From Hyaloperonospora brassicae (Eukaryota > Oomycota > Peronosporomycetes > Peronosporales > Peronosporaceae): DNA of 64,000 nucleotides. The notes beneath the pieces are model-generated. The model searched no databases. It was given only the letters and a program-made list of their open reading frames with translations, and had not been told where the DNA came from. Shown one piece after another: positions 41,587 to 52,892 of this stretch (its first letter is position 1; each line of letters begins with the position of its first letter). The stretch lies in NCBI GenBank assembly GCA_947650285.1, contig CANTFL010000641.1, positions 1-64,000 of the forward strand, in the 5' to 3' direction. The position numbers and the translations under genes are program-made.

Positions 41587-41951
41587 TTACAATATTAGCA
41601 GTGATTCGGGCACGTCGCTGACACAGCTTCCCCGCAGCTCCTGAACCAGCTCACGCTTTACCACCTCCCCGATCTCCTCCAACTCGCGTTTCTCTTTGGC
41701 TCCATTAGCTTTGTCCTGTAGCTGAAGCAAGTGTACGTGGCGATGGCCGGGATCTATGTCCGAGATACTAACAAGTGGTGCAGGGCAGTGAATCCTTTGA
41801 CTCTTTACATGTTGCCGATCTTCCCCGCGCTGTCACAGTCGATCTTGTTCTGCAGACGATAGCGGCGGTAGCATCGCTCGAATGCCTGGAGATCTTGATA
41901 TCGATGGGCTGGATCTTGGTATGCGTTTTCGGTGAGGCATGAACTCGACAT
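41587..41951 (-). CDS. Possible small two-exon gene, 107 aa, unknown function
   Basis: Joining 41951-41809 to 41767-41587 on the minus strand gives an uninterrupted 107-codon frame across a 41-bp intron with GTAAAG and GTTAG ends. The product starts MSSSCLTENAYQDP and contains QAFERCYRRYRLQNKIDC and DCDSAGKIGNI, faintly EF-hand-like. A charged helix (KEKRELEEIGEVVKRELVQELR) follows, and the product ends VPESLLIL. Amino-acid composition looks like coding sequence in both exons, and the exon lengths add to a multiple of three. The intron is unusually short. It could be a relic of a longer gene. The family is not recognised. Confidence 0.4.
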
Positions 41952-44554
41952 TGACAAGCTTCAAGCCATCTTAACATGCCCTGAGGTATTGTCACATCAT
42001 AAGAAGACTCTCGCAATATATAGTAGAACCTCGGCTTCTACATGAATCTATACCTCATTGATACAAGTAGAGGACATGCCTGACACCTGTGAACACGTAC
42101 CAATCCTGATGGGAAGCCTGAAGACAAGTAGGTATAAGCCATGAGGTCAGCAACTCAAGATCGGTTTCTCTGCTTGTTCTGGGTGCCTGTTGGCTTCGTA
42201 GAGTGACGATGTTCTATTTGCGCGCGACGGTCCGCTTGTGATCGATCACGTTGGATCAACTTGTCGCCACTACCGCACTATCATCCGATGAGTTTAGACT
42301 CCCGCAATGTTATCATAGTCGTCGTCCATCGATCCCATAACTTATTAGAGAAACGCTGACGGTTTCTTATGACTATATAGAATGCTGCGGCAGAAGACAA
42401 TACATTTTTGGGAAAGGAAAACAAATAGATTTTGCTCAGAAGCTTTAGTATACACGCAATTATGTGGACAGAACGATTGGTGGCAGTACTATTTTTGGGT
42501 GTGCGGCACAAATGAGGTCGCGAAGATGCAAAACGTTTCCAGCCAACTCACTCGCCGTTGGCAAACCATACATTAACCTTTCGACCGTCTCGTGGCCAAA
42601 CGACTATGTGGAGTTGTACGTCATATCGCAACCACTGAACGAACTTGCCTGTCCAAGATGTTGTTGTACTAGAATAGAGCTATGACACGCAGTACTCGTC
42701 GATAAAAGAGACAAATGCATAGGCGCGCGATAAAAAGTTGGTACCTTCCGACACACACGACAAAGGGTGTTGCGATAAGAGGCTGACAAAAGCTGATAGT
42801 AACTAGTTGCCGCTTGTCTACAATGTTCGCTGCTCATACCGCTTTTGTTGCAGCAAACCGACGGAGGCTTGTGCGAAGCCACGGTTTGGGCTGGTGATCG
42901 CGTTCTGATGGGAGCGACGACATCGAAGCAAACCAGAGCTCGTTCTGCGATGGATGAGCGCTTTGCATGCAATTCATTCGATCTTAACTGACTGGCAAAC
43001 CGGGGACCGTAGCCATTTTCTGTAGACCATCGATCTTAGTGATGACGTGGAACATCCACGCAAATTGCAAAGCAGTACGGCCATCTTTTGTTTTGTGCAC
43101 CACCTTTGCAAATAGCTGGCCTACGGTCGTGCAGATTAGTAGTAAAAGTGAGGTATATAGAGGAACGATTATCGACCAGCAATACCCTGTGGTCGTGCAG
43201 AGTATACGAGAAGGGCTTACACTAAGAAGCCTGCTAGCTTCTCGAAGCGTCCGAAACGACACTGAAGCATCGTAGATGGGATCACGATAATCTCGATAGT
43301 GTTTATACCGGTCAAGGCAAAGCCAAAATCCTCGGTAGCGATCGACTGCCGAGGGTCATCCAAAGAAGACTGCAAGTCAGGTATCGATTGCATTGGTTCT
43401 AAAGAAGCACGACAGGCGCCAGCGGTCATCCAGACTGGTGTGGTGATGAGCAAATACGAATATGCAATGGGTCTCTTGTTACATGTTTGGGCAGAAATTG
43501 CTTGTAGTTGTTAGAAAGCGAAATTGAAGTTGCCTGTGATGGACCACATGCAAGTTCATGTTTGTACGTACAGTATATGTATATCGGTGGCACATTATAC
43601 AATGTAATAACAATTTGGTGCATTTTTACCAATCTCTCATGTAGTGGTGCACTTTTATTATACTTATGTTGTCGGGCATTATCGGTATTGCAGGTATCAA
43701 ATGTACTTCTTACTTTCCTGCCGCAATCCCTTGACCAAAACTTATTTACGAGACCTTCGGCGTGTTTGATCCGATACGTTTTGAAGAATAGCACCAAATT
43801 GCTTCCGGTAGCGCCGCAGACTAAAAACTCAGTTGTTCACTTCCTTCTCGGTCATTTATTCGTCTGGTCAAACTTACCAACAATGACGCAACAAACGTGA
43901 GATACCGAGCTTTCTATTGTCCTCTTCACACGCCAACCGCAACAAGTGCACACGTCCATATCTGTGGCACCGCCAGACATGCAGACAAGCGCAAAAGGGT
44001 TTTACGACAATCAAGAGTAACGTCATTAGCAACGAAAAGAGGCAATATCCTGGGCGAGGAAGTCAACGCCGAAATGATGCAGCAGAGCGCACCACCACAA
44101 TCATCGTGACTCACGCACGCATATGATCGTCACACTTGCGATGGCACATAACAAGCAATGTGATTAGGCTGTATGCCCATATATAGGCCTTGATGATGCA
44201 AGGTTGGATGCAAGCAGAGGTAGAAGTGAGCAAGAGCAGTTTTGCCCTGCGCACTGGTAATAGCAAGTAGAAGCGTCGTTTTGTCCGTAAACTATGGTGC
44301 AGTTGAAGCCACAATTATATTGCACCACTCGCAACTACAGTGTCTGCGACGGAGCTCTTCACGCTTGTTGCACACAACCCAGCATCACCACCTGCTTCAT
44401 CGCAACCTGTCACTCGTCATTGAGCGCACAAGTGAGTGATGCAAACAACGAGTTGCCATCCAGTAAACAGCAGTCAGACCAAAATTGACTCGACTCGCTC
44501 ACGCCCTGCACGCAATGCCGCATCGAGCATGCTCACTCGATCCTGCTTCATGCC
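41952..44554. other. Intergenic region, 2.6 kb, no firm gene
   Basis: AT-richer. Minus-strand frames at 42984-43453 include a short ankyrin-like phrase (KDGRTALQFAWMF) but are broken across frames. The plus-strand frame 43508-43900 (130 codons) shows no domain. Possibly gene relics. Confidence 0.45.
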
Positions 44555-45660
44555 CTACTGACGCGACAAAATCTCCACAGCATCGGTCTTCTCTTCCATC
44601 AGCTCCGTAGCGGTGGCTTTCATCATTGCAGCAATGCGCGACGAGACAGAGAGGCCGTTGACGATCTCGTAGGCGCCATTGCCCGTGCACTTGACCGGAA
44701 ACGAGTACACGAGGCCCTCTGGCACTCCGTAGCTATTGCCGTCCGAGCACACGGCCATCGACACCAGATCGCCCTCCTTCGAGCCGTGGAACCAGTCACG
44801 CATGTGCGCACCGATCGCCGCTGCAGCCGACATGGCGCTCGAGAGTTTGCGAGCTTTAATGATAGCAGCGCCACGCTCTTGCACGTCCTTCACCAGCTTT
44901 GTTTCGATCCAGTCCTTGTCCGAGACAACCTTGTCCAGCGACTCGCTCTTGCCCGCGTGTGGCAGCAGCACCCCAGCGTGCGTGACGTCCGGCACCTGCG
45001 TGCTCGAGTGGTTGCCCCAGATAATGACCTTGTGGATGTCGCTCGACGTGACTTTGCTGTTCTGCTGCGTCTCGTTCACCTTCTCCACGAGGAACGCGCG
45101 CAGCCGCTCGTGGTCCAACCGCGTGAGTGCCGTAAAGTTGGCGCGTGGAATGCTCGGGGCGTTCTCCATAGCAATGAGGCAATTCGTGTTTGCTGGATTG
45201 GCCACGACCAGCACCTTGACATTGCGGCTCGCAAACTTGTCCATGGCGTGTCCTTGGGCCTTGAAGATCGCCACGTTCTTCTCAATCAAGTCCTTGCGGT
45301 GCATGCCTTGCTTCCGTGGGAACCCACCGACGAGAATCGCCACGTCGACGTCCGCAAAGGCCGTCGCAAGGTCCGATGTCGGCGTGATGGCGTCCACGAG
45401 GTGCAACGCGCAGTCCTGCAGCTCCATCTTGACGCCGTCCAGCGCCTCTTGGGCCGGTGCAATGTCCAGCAGACGCAGGTCGAGGCGTTGCGTGGGTCCA
45501 AAGACGTGGCCGCCGCAGACTGCAGGCCAAGAGGAGCAGCGAGCGGTCGTGAGGAGGTACAACGTGACAGAAAGAGACGCACGAGTCACGTACTGAGCGG
45601 CAGCAGCGAGTAGGCAATTTGGCCGGCAGCACCGGAGACGACGATCTTGAGGGCCGTCAT
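44555..45660 (-). CDS. Malate dehydrogenase, cytosolic type, 343 aa
   Basis: It interconverts malate and oxaloacetate with NAD(H), probably in the cytosol (no targeting peptide). Exons are 45660-45594 and 45519-44555. The 74-bp intron (GTACGT...GCAG) joins ALKIVVSGAAGQIAYSLLPL to ICGGHVFGPTQ and keeps frame. Family features are the N-terminal GAAGQIAYSLL dinucleotide fold, the mobile loop GGFPRKQGMHRKDLIEKN with its substrate arginines, VANPANTNCLIA, the active-site LTRLDHERLRAF and the catalytic-His motif IIWGNHSSTQVPD. Length fits cytosolic eukaryotic enzymes. The frame stays open upstream of the intron, but that stretch is intron and leader and not protein. Confidence 0.95.
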
Positions 45661-47453
45661 GACTGAAAAGCAAGAGTGATGGTCGGGTCGCGTGTGTCGG
45701 GGCTGTGGTTGCGCCTGAGTGCGCAAAAGGGGAAATGACAGGAGGAAAGCAGGCGGGGGCAAACGTTGAACGTTGCTGCTGCCTTTTCTGCTTCAAGGGA
45801 AACACTGCGCAAAACATCGAGTGATTGCTAAGGCAACTCCTGCGTACGTGCGGGCTATGGAAAGGGCGCGACCGGGTTTTCTTGAGGTTTTTTGCCGACA
45901 ACTGTTGACCACGCAGCCATGGATTGATTACGGTGCGCGCACCAAGCAGCCGTGGATCACAAACACGAGCAGCCGCGGGCTAACGTGTCTCAGTGCATGA
46001 ACAAATTGTTCCTTGAAAGGCGCTCGTTCTGTTGCGCAATGCAGTGACCGGCCGAGACGGCGCCTCTATATCATCGGAGGTGCAATTGACAGTCTTTGTG
46101 TGCTGCTTTGTCGCTGTTTATCCGTCGCAAGTGCTTGAAACGCTACAACGCATAGTCGCCTCACGTCAACTTGTGTCAAGCGCTTCCGCGTGTCATTTTC
46201 AGTGCAGCCAATGCGACGTGCTGAATCGACTGGTACCTGATCGGGATATGTCAGCAAGACAGATCCAGACGTCAATGTCAACGCAAAGCTGCACCGCACA
46301 ACGGCCAGGAGTCGTCGTCGGATACAGTCGGCACACAGTATATGCAGCAGCCAAACCAAAAAAGGAAACAGCTTGTGCGACGTCGAAGCCATTGCTTGCA
46401 ACTTGCTCGAACTGAAGCCAGTAGGCGTCTTCTTGACTCGACTCGACGTACAAAGGCGACCGCCCTGTCCCTTTTGCCCGTGCACAAGCGTCACACTACT
46501 AACAATCCATTGCATCATCCCCCGTCTCGTAAACTCCCTCTCGTAGTGGTCGTCGTCTCTGCCAGTAGCAACCCATCCGTCCGCGCCTTTTGAGTGTGGG
46601 GGTGGCAGACAATCTCGATGTGCGTGGGCGAGACGCTCTCACTGACGGCGCGTAAGACGTTCGAAACGGCTATTGGAAAGCCGCTCCGAAACTTGTAAAC
46701 ACGAAACGCCCGCAAGCGCTACTTTCAGTTTCGAACGCAAACTCTTTCTCGGGCACCAGCGAAAGTCTCTACTAACAAAGTCGAACAAAGCAGTTAAGCG
46801 AACGATCACGATCCGATAACATGGACATCGCTTTTGCCCTAGTGCTCTAACCTTCAACGCATATCGGCTCGACCGTTGGCCGTTGAGCAAGAGTCGGAAG
46901 ACTTTGCAGCCGCATTGTGCAAATATCCGTGCGCGGACAAACTCTGTCGAAGAAAAAAGAGCGTCAAGAGTCACAGGGCGTCGTAACGGCTCATCGTTTA
47001 CTTGGAAAGTACGACGTGCGACGAGAACGGCGCACGGTCCGAGTTCAGGTCCCTATGCGTTCATCTCGAAAGGAGCTGCTAAGGACAAACAAGAGAGAAA
47101 GAGGGAGAGGGGAGAGAGCTCTGTCAGACTATTCGCTCGAACCTGTGCGCATCAGCGAGCACGGCCGTGCTACCAACACAACCCACTGGCCTGATATCAC
47201 TGGGTGATCCGACAGCAGCACCGAGTTACACACAGCTCAAACGTTGTGCCTGCACACTGTGTGCTGTCAGCATCGACGCGATCCGTACTCTGCAGCGAAC
47301 TACATCCATTGTCTCAGCAGTCGGTCTCGCTCGCCAGTGGTTGTCGTTTGTTTCGAGCCACAACCGGTGCTGCGTCCGGAGGAAGTGGTCATTTCAGCTC
47401 GAGTTTCACGCCCTTTTGCCTTCAGCCCCTCGACGATACATTGGACATTTCAA
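45661..47453. other. Divergent intergenic region, 1.8 kb
   Basis: Lies between the starts of malate dehydrogenase (-) and the GPCR-PIPK (+), so it holds both promoters. A TCATTTCAG stretch about 66 bp before the GPCR-PIPK start loosely resembles an oomycete initiator; this is weak. No gene is seen. Confidence 0.5.
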
Positions 47454-50400
47454 ATGTCGACCGAAGACCTGTCAGTGCTCGAAGGAGCCCATTGTCCTGC
47501 CCCGGGGATGCTTCTGCCCATCGCAACATCGATAGCTTCGCTGATCGGGTGTTTTTACGTCGTCGGCACTTATTTGCGCGTCTTGGCACTACGGCAACAC
47601 CCCGCGGGAATCATGTTTGGCATGAGCCTGTATGGAGCGATGTACCAGTTTCTGTATCTACTGGATCAAGCCTCAACGTCCGTGCGGTGCGCAGATATCG
47701 GCATCATTGTCGACTTCTTTCTCACGGGGCAAGAGACGTACATGCTGATCTTTGCCATTGACTTGCTCCTCGTGCTGAAGAACCCGTTCTCGGCTTCGAA
47801 AGGACAGATGACAAAGTACCACATCTTTGGTGGTCTGTGGAGTTTACTGTGCGCTGTGGTCTCGCACTTTGACACGCGGTACGCTCTTTTTGGCTTCTGT
47901 TGGCTCCGATCAAGCTGTGATGTCCTCACGCGTGCCCATGACGAAGAAAGTCACGCACACGGCTCGGACAGCCCCATCGCATCGGGCGTTTTCTTTGCCA
48001 TGTACATTACAGTCGTGTACTGCACGTCGCTGATTGCAATTGTTCGCACATGGAACACATTTGTCAAAGGCCTTCCGGACACGTTTCTTACTCGAAAGCG
48101 CATCCAGCGTCATCTAAAGTACTATGTGGGTTGCTATTTCGGATACTGGACGTTGGTGCTGGCATGCTTTACTCTGTTCAACGTACTGCCGCATTCGACT
48201 GGAAGTGGAGGAAGTTTACGTTGTCGAATGTGGCACATCTTGTCCTGCTTGTTGCTTGCCAAGGGATTGGTGCATGCACTGATATGGACACGGACATCGA
48301 ACATCTTGAGGATCATTCAGCAGCTTCGGACCGATGGGACAGACGAGTGTCCAGCACGAGACGACGGCTGGGACGACAACATTAATTGGGCCCTTCGGTT
48401 GGAGATTCTTACAAATACTACCAAGGGAATCTCTCAGAGCGTGGATCGAGCTGAAGAACAAGCGCGAGCATCTGTCGAGTCGTCTAGTCAATTGGCGTCT
48501 GCGATACCTGGTTCATCGCTTGAAGAGGGATCGATTGGCCGCTCGGTCGACTATTGCGATCGAAAGGAGAGCTACACACAGATCGAGGAATTGATACTCG
48601 AAAACCGCAACGACAATCGAGCACATGGACCACGAACTGAAGGTGTGGTATTCAAGGACTTTGCACCTCACGTCTTTCGTCGTCTTCGAGAGGAAGCAAA
48701 GGTCTCGAGCGAAAGCTATCGCCATTCATTACAGCAGACCACGAAAGAGCGCGTAAGTGAGGGCAAGAGTGGCGCTTTCTTCTACTTCACTGAAGACCGC
48801 AAGTACGTTGTCAAGACGCTCACGGACGAGGAGCTCAATTTTCTGCTCAGTATCCTGCCGCACTATTACACCTTCATGAAGAAATATCCGGACACGTTCG
48901 TCACGCGCTTCTTTGGCTGTCATGGGCTCACGATGTATGGCAAGACGGTCTTTTTCGTGGTCATGCAGAGCGTCTTCGCCTCGTCCCTTCCAATCCACGA
49001 GCGTTTTGACCTAAAAGGTTCGTGGGTCGGTCGGCTCGAGGGTCGTAAGCCAACGGGTACAATTGCTGCCTGCAAATTCTGCAATGCCGATTTCACGGTT
49101 GGCGGCAGTTATGACCAGCGCTGCAATGTGCGCAGAGAAGGCAATATGAATCACCAGTATGATCAAGTCGGCAAGGATCTCAATTGGAATCGTCACATGG
49201 CACTGCCATACGTAACAGCACAAGCAGTTGCAGTGCAGTTGACGACCGATTCTGAATTCCTCTGCAGTATCAACTGCATCGACTACAGTTTGCTCGTCGG
49301 AATCCATCACCGCAGCTTCTACGTCTCGCACTACTCCTCTGCTGACAGTGCTGGCTCGTCAATGCTAGACCGGCACAATAGTTGCTACAGCGTGAGCAGT
49401 CAGTCTCAGACTTTCGACCACAAAGGTCGAAGCAACAGCAGCGACTCTTGCAGCTCAAGTCACGTCCACAACAGCAGTACTAGCGCCGGAAAGCAGAAAC
49501 GTCGAGGTTACGATTGCACTTCCAGTCCCAATGAGACAAAGAAGCCTCTTCAGCAATTTACAAACGGAGGTATGAGCGTGGACGAGGTTCATGGACCAGG
49601 TCTGTACTACCTTGGACTCATCGACATTCTCCAGCAATGGAACTTTCGCAAGCGTGTCGAGCGCTTTATCCGTGTATACATACTGCTGCAAGATCGACTT
49701 GGCATCTCCGTGGCAAATCCACGACAGTACGCGGACCGGTTCCAGCAACGCGTGATAAAGGAGCTTATCTACGATGCTGCTGCCTTGACCACACGCAACC
49801 ATCAAGAGAGTGTTTCATTCACGCAACTACAGCTCCAGAACCAGCGCAATGCCTTGCTAGTGGAATCCAACCGTACGCTGAGCACTCTGATTGCTTCATT
49901 GGACGGAAGTACATCGACGTTGACCAGCCGACCTCCGACGCAGATCGATTCGTTTGCCAACATGATGCTATCGCCATGTGCAAACGTCAGCTTGAAAGTC
50001 GAGAATTCTCCCTCGACACCGCCGTATGCAGCCACAATGTCAATGAAGACAAAAGGTGCGACCCGCGGTATGTCAGCACGACATCCTTCATTTTGTTCGT
50101 GTAACCGGGGTAGCTGCTGCAGCTCTGGTGGCATTGGACGACTGTCGGGTGGTCTGATGATGGAGATTCCAGGCATTGGAGCCAACATGTCGTTAGTGTA
50201 CCCGAACGCGTTCGATGCGCAGCCGCCACATCGTCGTCGACCGCTAGCCCCACTGACACCTTCCCCACGAGCTTCGTGCGTACGTCAAAGCGATTCAGAC
50301 TTCGCCAAGAAGAACTATCAGCAGCCAAACAGCTTGAGCAGCTCGAAAGAGGTGCCCTACGTTGGACGACGACAAGGCAGCAGTGTGCACATTGGCAAAA

Positions 50401-50531
50401 GCGCTGCGACTGTGGTGCTTTTCGAAAAAGAGGCGCTGCAAAAACGACCGAGCGTATCCGACTACCACATCATGTGTCCATCAGTGTTTCCTGACAAGGA
50501 CCCTGCCAACGCTGCCATAGTTTACGTGTAA
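47454..50531 (+). CDS. GPCR-PIPK: seven-TM receptor fused to phosphatidylinositol-phosphate kinase, 1025 aa
   Basis: The N-terminal half has seven hydrophobic segments (about 19-41, 51-71, 81-108, 120-138, 175-197, 222-246, 259-279). A PIP kinase domain follows at about 398-775: Gly-rich SEGKSGAFFYF, ATP-site KYVVKTL, catalytic FDLKGSWVGR (DLKG near 519-522), CIDYSLLVGIH (608-618) and the late LGLIDILQQWNFRKRVERF. A Ser-rich insert lies inside the kinase, and about 250 residues of disordered tail follow. Proteins of this plan (Phytophthora GK family, Dictyostelium RpkA) are thought to link outside signals directly to phosphoinositide production at membranes. Ligand and lipid specificity are unknown. 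I chose MSTEDLSVLEG as start because it sits just before TM1; an in-frame ATG at 47244 adds 70 non-family residues. Intronless. Confidence 0.93.
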   Translation: MSTEDLSVLEGAHCPAPGMLLPIATSIASLIGCFYVVGTYLRVLALRQHPAGIMFGMSLYGAMYQFLYLLDQASTSVRCADIGIIVDFFLTGQETYMLIFAIDLLLVLKNPFSASKGQMTKYHIFGGLWSLLCAVVSHFDTRYALFGFCWLRSSCDVLTRAHDEESHAHGSDSPIASGVFFAMYITVVYCTSLIAIVRTWNTFVKGLPDTFLTRKRIQRHLKYYVGCYFGYWTLVLACFTLFNVLPHSTGSGGSLRCRMWHILSCLLLAKGLVHALIWTRTSNILRIIQQLRTDGTDECPARDDGWDDNINWALRLEILTNTTKGISQSVDRAEEQARASVESSSQLASAIPGSSLEEGSIGRSVDYCDRKESYTQIEELILENRNDNRAHGPRTEGVVFKDFAPHVFRRLREEAKVSSESYRHSLQQTTKERVSEGKSGAFFYFTEDRKYVVKTLTDEELNFLLSILPHYYTFMKKYPDTFVTRFFGCHGLTMYGKTVFFVVMQSVFASSLPIHERFDLKGSWVGRLEGRKPTGTIAACKFCNADFTVGGSYDQRCNVRREGNMNHQYDQVGKDLNWNRHMALPYVTAQAVAVQLTTDSEFLCSINCIDYSLLVGIHHRSFYVSHYSSADSAGSSMLDRHNSCYSVSSQSQTFDHKGRSNSSDSCSSSHVHNSSTSAGKQKRRGYDCTSSPNETKKPLQQFTNGGMSVDEVHGPGLYYLGLIDILQQWNFRKRVERFIRVYILLQDRLGISVANPRQYADRFQQRVIKELIYDAAALTTRNHQESVSFTQLQLQNQRNALLVESNRTLSTLIASLDGSTSTLTSRPPTQIDSFANMMLSPCANVSLKVENSPSTPPYAATMSMKTKGATRGMSARHPSFCSCNRGSCCSSGGIGRLSGGLMMEIPGIGANMSLVYPNAFDAQPPHRRRPLAPLTPSPRASCVRQSDSDFAKKNYQQPNSLSSSKEVPYVGRRQGSSVHIGKSAATVVLFEKEALQKRPSVSDYHIMCPSVFPDKDPANAAIVYV

Positions 50532-51662
50532 GAGTGTGTATCGATGACTACTAATGTGTAGAATAATCCTGTGCGTAACAAACGTTTGTGTGTACAATGC
50601 CGAGATAGATGCCGACGGTATAGCTGTATCGTCATCGATGACGACAAGTTCGACATACTTTTTCTTTCTTGGATGAAAACCTAAGGGAAGAGCAACACTG
50701 CTGTGTTTGTTGCTTACCCCTGCATTACAATGCGGTGATTTGGTAGCTGTTCAGAGGATCCCGTAGACTACGTGCGCAGTGTGTCGTGTAATCTGAACAA
50801 AACGTTCTTCGCTTCTCCCATTAGCTCGTGCTTGCCTTATTCTTCGGACACACTCGACCGACTAATAATCATTATGTGCAGAAGACGTGAGACTTTCATG
50901 AGTAAGTCAGCGACCTGTTCTGAAAAGGGGGATCAGGCAAAGCAATTGTTCCGAAGGATCGAAGTGTGTTTTGCGCGCAAGGCGGTCATGGCATACCACG
51001 TTTTTCTTGTAGCGCCAATGAAAGCATTCAGTTGAGATTCTACGTACGCTGGATACGAAAATGGTCGTCGCGAGTTCATCCGCACTTGCTCGCAGAGTTT
51101 CATCCTGCTCGATAAACGGCATGAGTGGCAGCTTTTGTCTTCACCTATCCAATTGAGGTTTACTTTTGCACACCTCCATTACATTTAGGAGGTGACCGCC
51201 TCCTGATGACAGCATGATGCAACGTTAATGGCCGTGACAGCAATTTCAAGGCCGTCGTCAAAATCGCCTCGATGTCGGTCTTGTTGTAGCTGATGTAGCG
51301 ACAGGAGCCATTCAGTTGGAAGACACCGACTGAAGCTATCCGTGGCCATTTTTGTTCTTGATTGCACTAAACTAGCGACTTCTTAACGCACCTCGCATAA
51401 GATGTTCGTGGACAACGTGGGATCGATCTTGCATGCTCGCCCAATACGGCGTCTGGGTATCTTCTTGATCGACCGTTGGCGTCGCTGCCGTTAAATCAAG
51501 GATTTCAACAGCATTGCAAGGATCCTAACTCAGCAAAGAGCGAATCGCCTGGGCGCACGATGGGCTGATGGACTTGCTGGGAGATATCGGCTACTGCTCG
51601 AGTGAAATCCTGAAAAAGCAAATAGTGGGGACGACGCAGTCACAGATTATAAAGTCGAGCGG

Positions 51663-51790
51663 ATGGCTGCCCAAGGAAGCTTGCTAAAAACAGTAACAAT
51701 CGCAAAGAGTCGTCGCATCGTGGCTACACTTGGTCACGTATACCGTGATACAAGCCGCGAAGTCGATGCCTTTGCAAACTCAGTTGTCAA
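51663..51790 (+). pseudogene. Retroelement RNase H-like remnant
   Basis: A frame reads KSRRIVATLGHVYRDTSR then EVDAFANSVVKNN, close to the end of RNase H domains in retroelements ('HV-RE-N--AD-LAN'). The upstream half is broken by stops. It could belong to a LINE or a Ty3 element. No intact element surrounds it. Confidence 0.4.
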
Positions 51791-52321
51791 AAACAACTAT
51801 TATAGAACTCAGCAAGGAGAACATTGCCGAGGTGCTCCTTTCAGATCGCGTTTCTGTGGCATAGACTATATCGGAGAAGTAGGGATCCAAATCTTTCCAT
51901 TGTTTGCGACAACGGCTTGTAGTTGGTGGTGCATGAACGCTTCTTTTGGCCAAAAGTGATGTAACATGCATAGCACTGTGTTAGCACATGTGAGATGCGA
52001 CGGTAGACAAGACACACGCCAAATATCGGAAGTTTTTCGCCCGCTAGCCATATCGACGAGCACATGGACTAATTATCGTATCGATTTCTCGTTGACACTG
52101 CCTCTTACTGCCGGGGGTGCTAGTATGCAATTGTGAGTTTTGCTACATTTATTTTGAAGCGAGCTGAGTGCAAAGAACGAAGACAGCATGCACATTGACA
52201 GATGATCAACACGTTCGTGTGATACTGGACCACCATTTCACGGTCCACCTTACACCAATGTTATCGGTGGTGACAGACACCACATGAACCCGTCTAAATA
52301 GCTACAAATATTGCAGCACGC

Positions 52322-52645
52322 TTGAGACCCGACACACCGCATTCGTTGTCCTATCTTCGTCATACGAACGAACAAATTGGACGGGTTGATTTAGTAGAGT
52401 TTCGCTTTGACGACTTTCGAGATCAGAATGGAGAGTCTACGTTTACAGTAAAGAGTGACTGTGCTCTACGTAAATTGTCCACGACCGAAGCATCCATTCG
52501 AAACAACGCGGCCTCTATGCTAGTCAACGTGGACACCAATCTGGAAGTCAACGTAATACAAAGTTTCAACACAACATTTGACTTCGACAAGAAGCTTTGC
52601 TCGAACTCATACAAGAGTGAACATAAAAAGAGGAGGAAATCCTAA
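52322..52645 (+). other. Unrecognised 107-codon open frame
   Basis: The frame starts MRPDTPHSLSYLRHTNEQ and ends in a basic tail (SEHKKRRKS). There is no signal peptide, no motif I know, and no neighbour to give context. It may be chance or a relic. Confidence 0.2.
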
Positions 52646-52824
52646 GTACGAAAAGGACAAAATCTTATCTTGATTGAGCTTTGGAGTCTACGATAAGGTG
52701 CACTTGAGTGGACACGTACTGATCCTCTTCACAAAGAATAGTCGTTGTCAATAAATTACTCGCCATGGTTGACTGATGTAGTTCCCAGTGTTGATATTTG
52801 CTTCGAATATCTGTAACGGAAACG

Positions 52825-52892
52825 TGCGAAACACCGAATGCAGACTGAGTTTTCTGTATCCAGGGAATGTAGTCTGCATTCGGTGTTTCGCA
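52825..52892. repeat. Perfect 22-bp inverted repeat (hairpin, 24-bp loop)
   Basis: The arm 52825-52846 (starting TGCGAAACACCGAATG) is repeated in exact reverse complement at 52871-52892, with a 24-bp loop. It could be the folded end of a small transposon, a small-RNA precursor or a terminator-like structure. There is no nearby gene it clearly serves. Confidence 0.85.

Noticed and set aside
44736..45613. Two long plus-strand frames (286 and 275 codons)
   Set aside because: Both are antisense to malate dehydrogenase and are shadows of its codon bias.
45594..45901. Extension of malate dehydrogenase to a 448-residue protein
   Set aside because: The frame is open by chance. Splicing at 45520-45593 restores the standard N-terminus, and the upstream part is unlike any family member.
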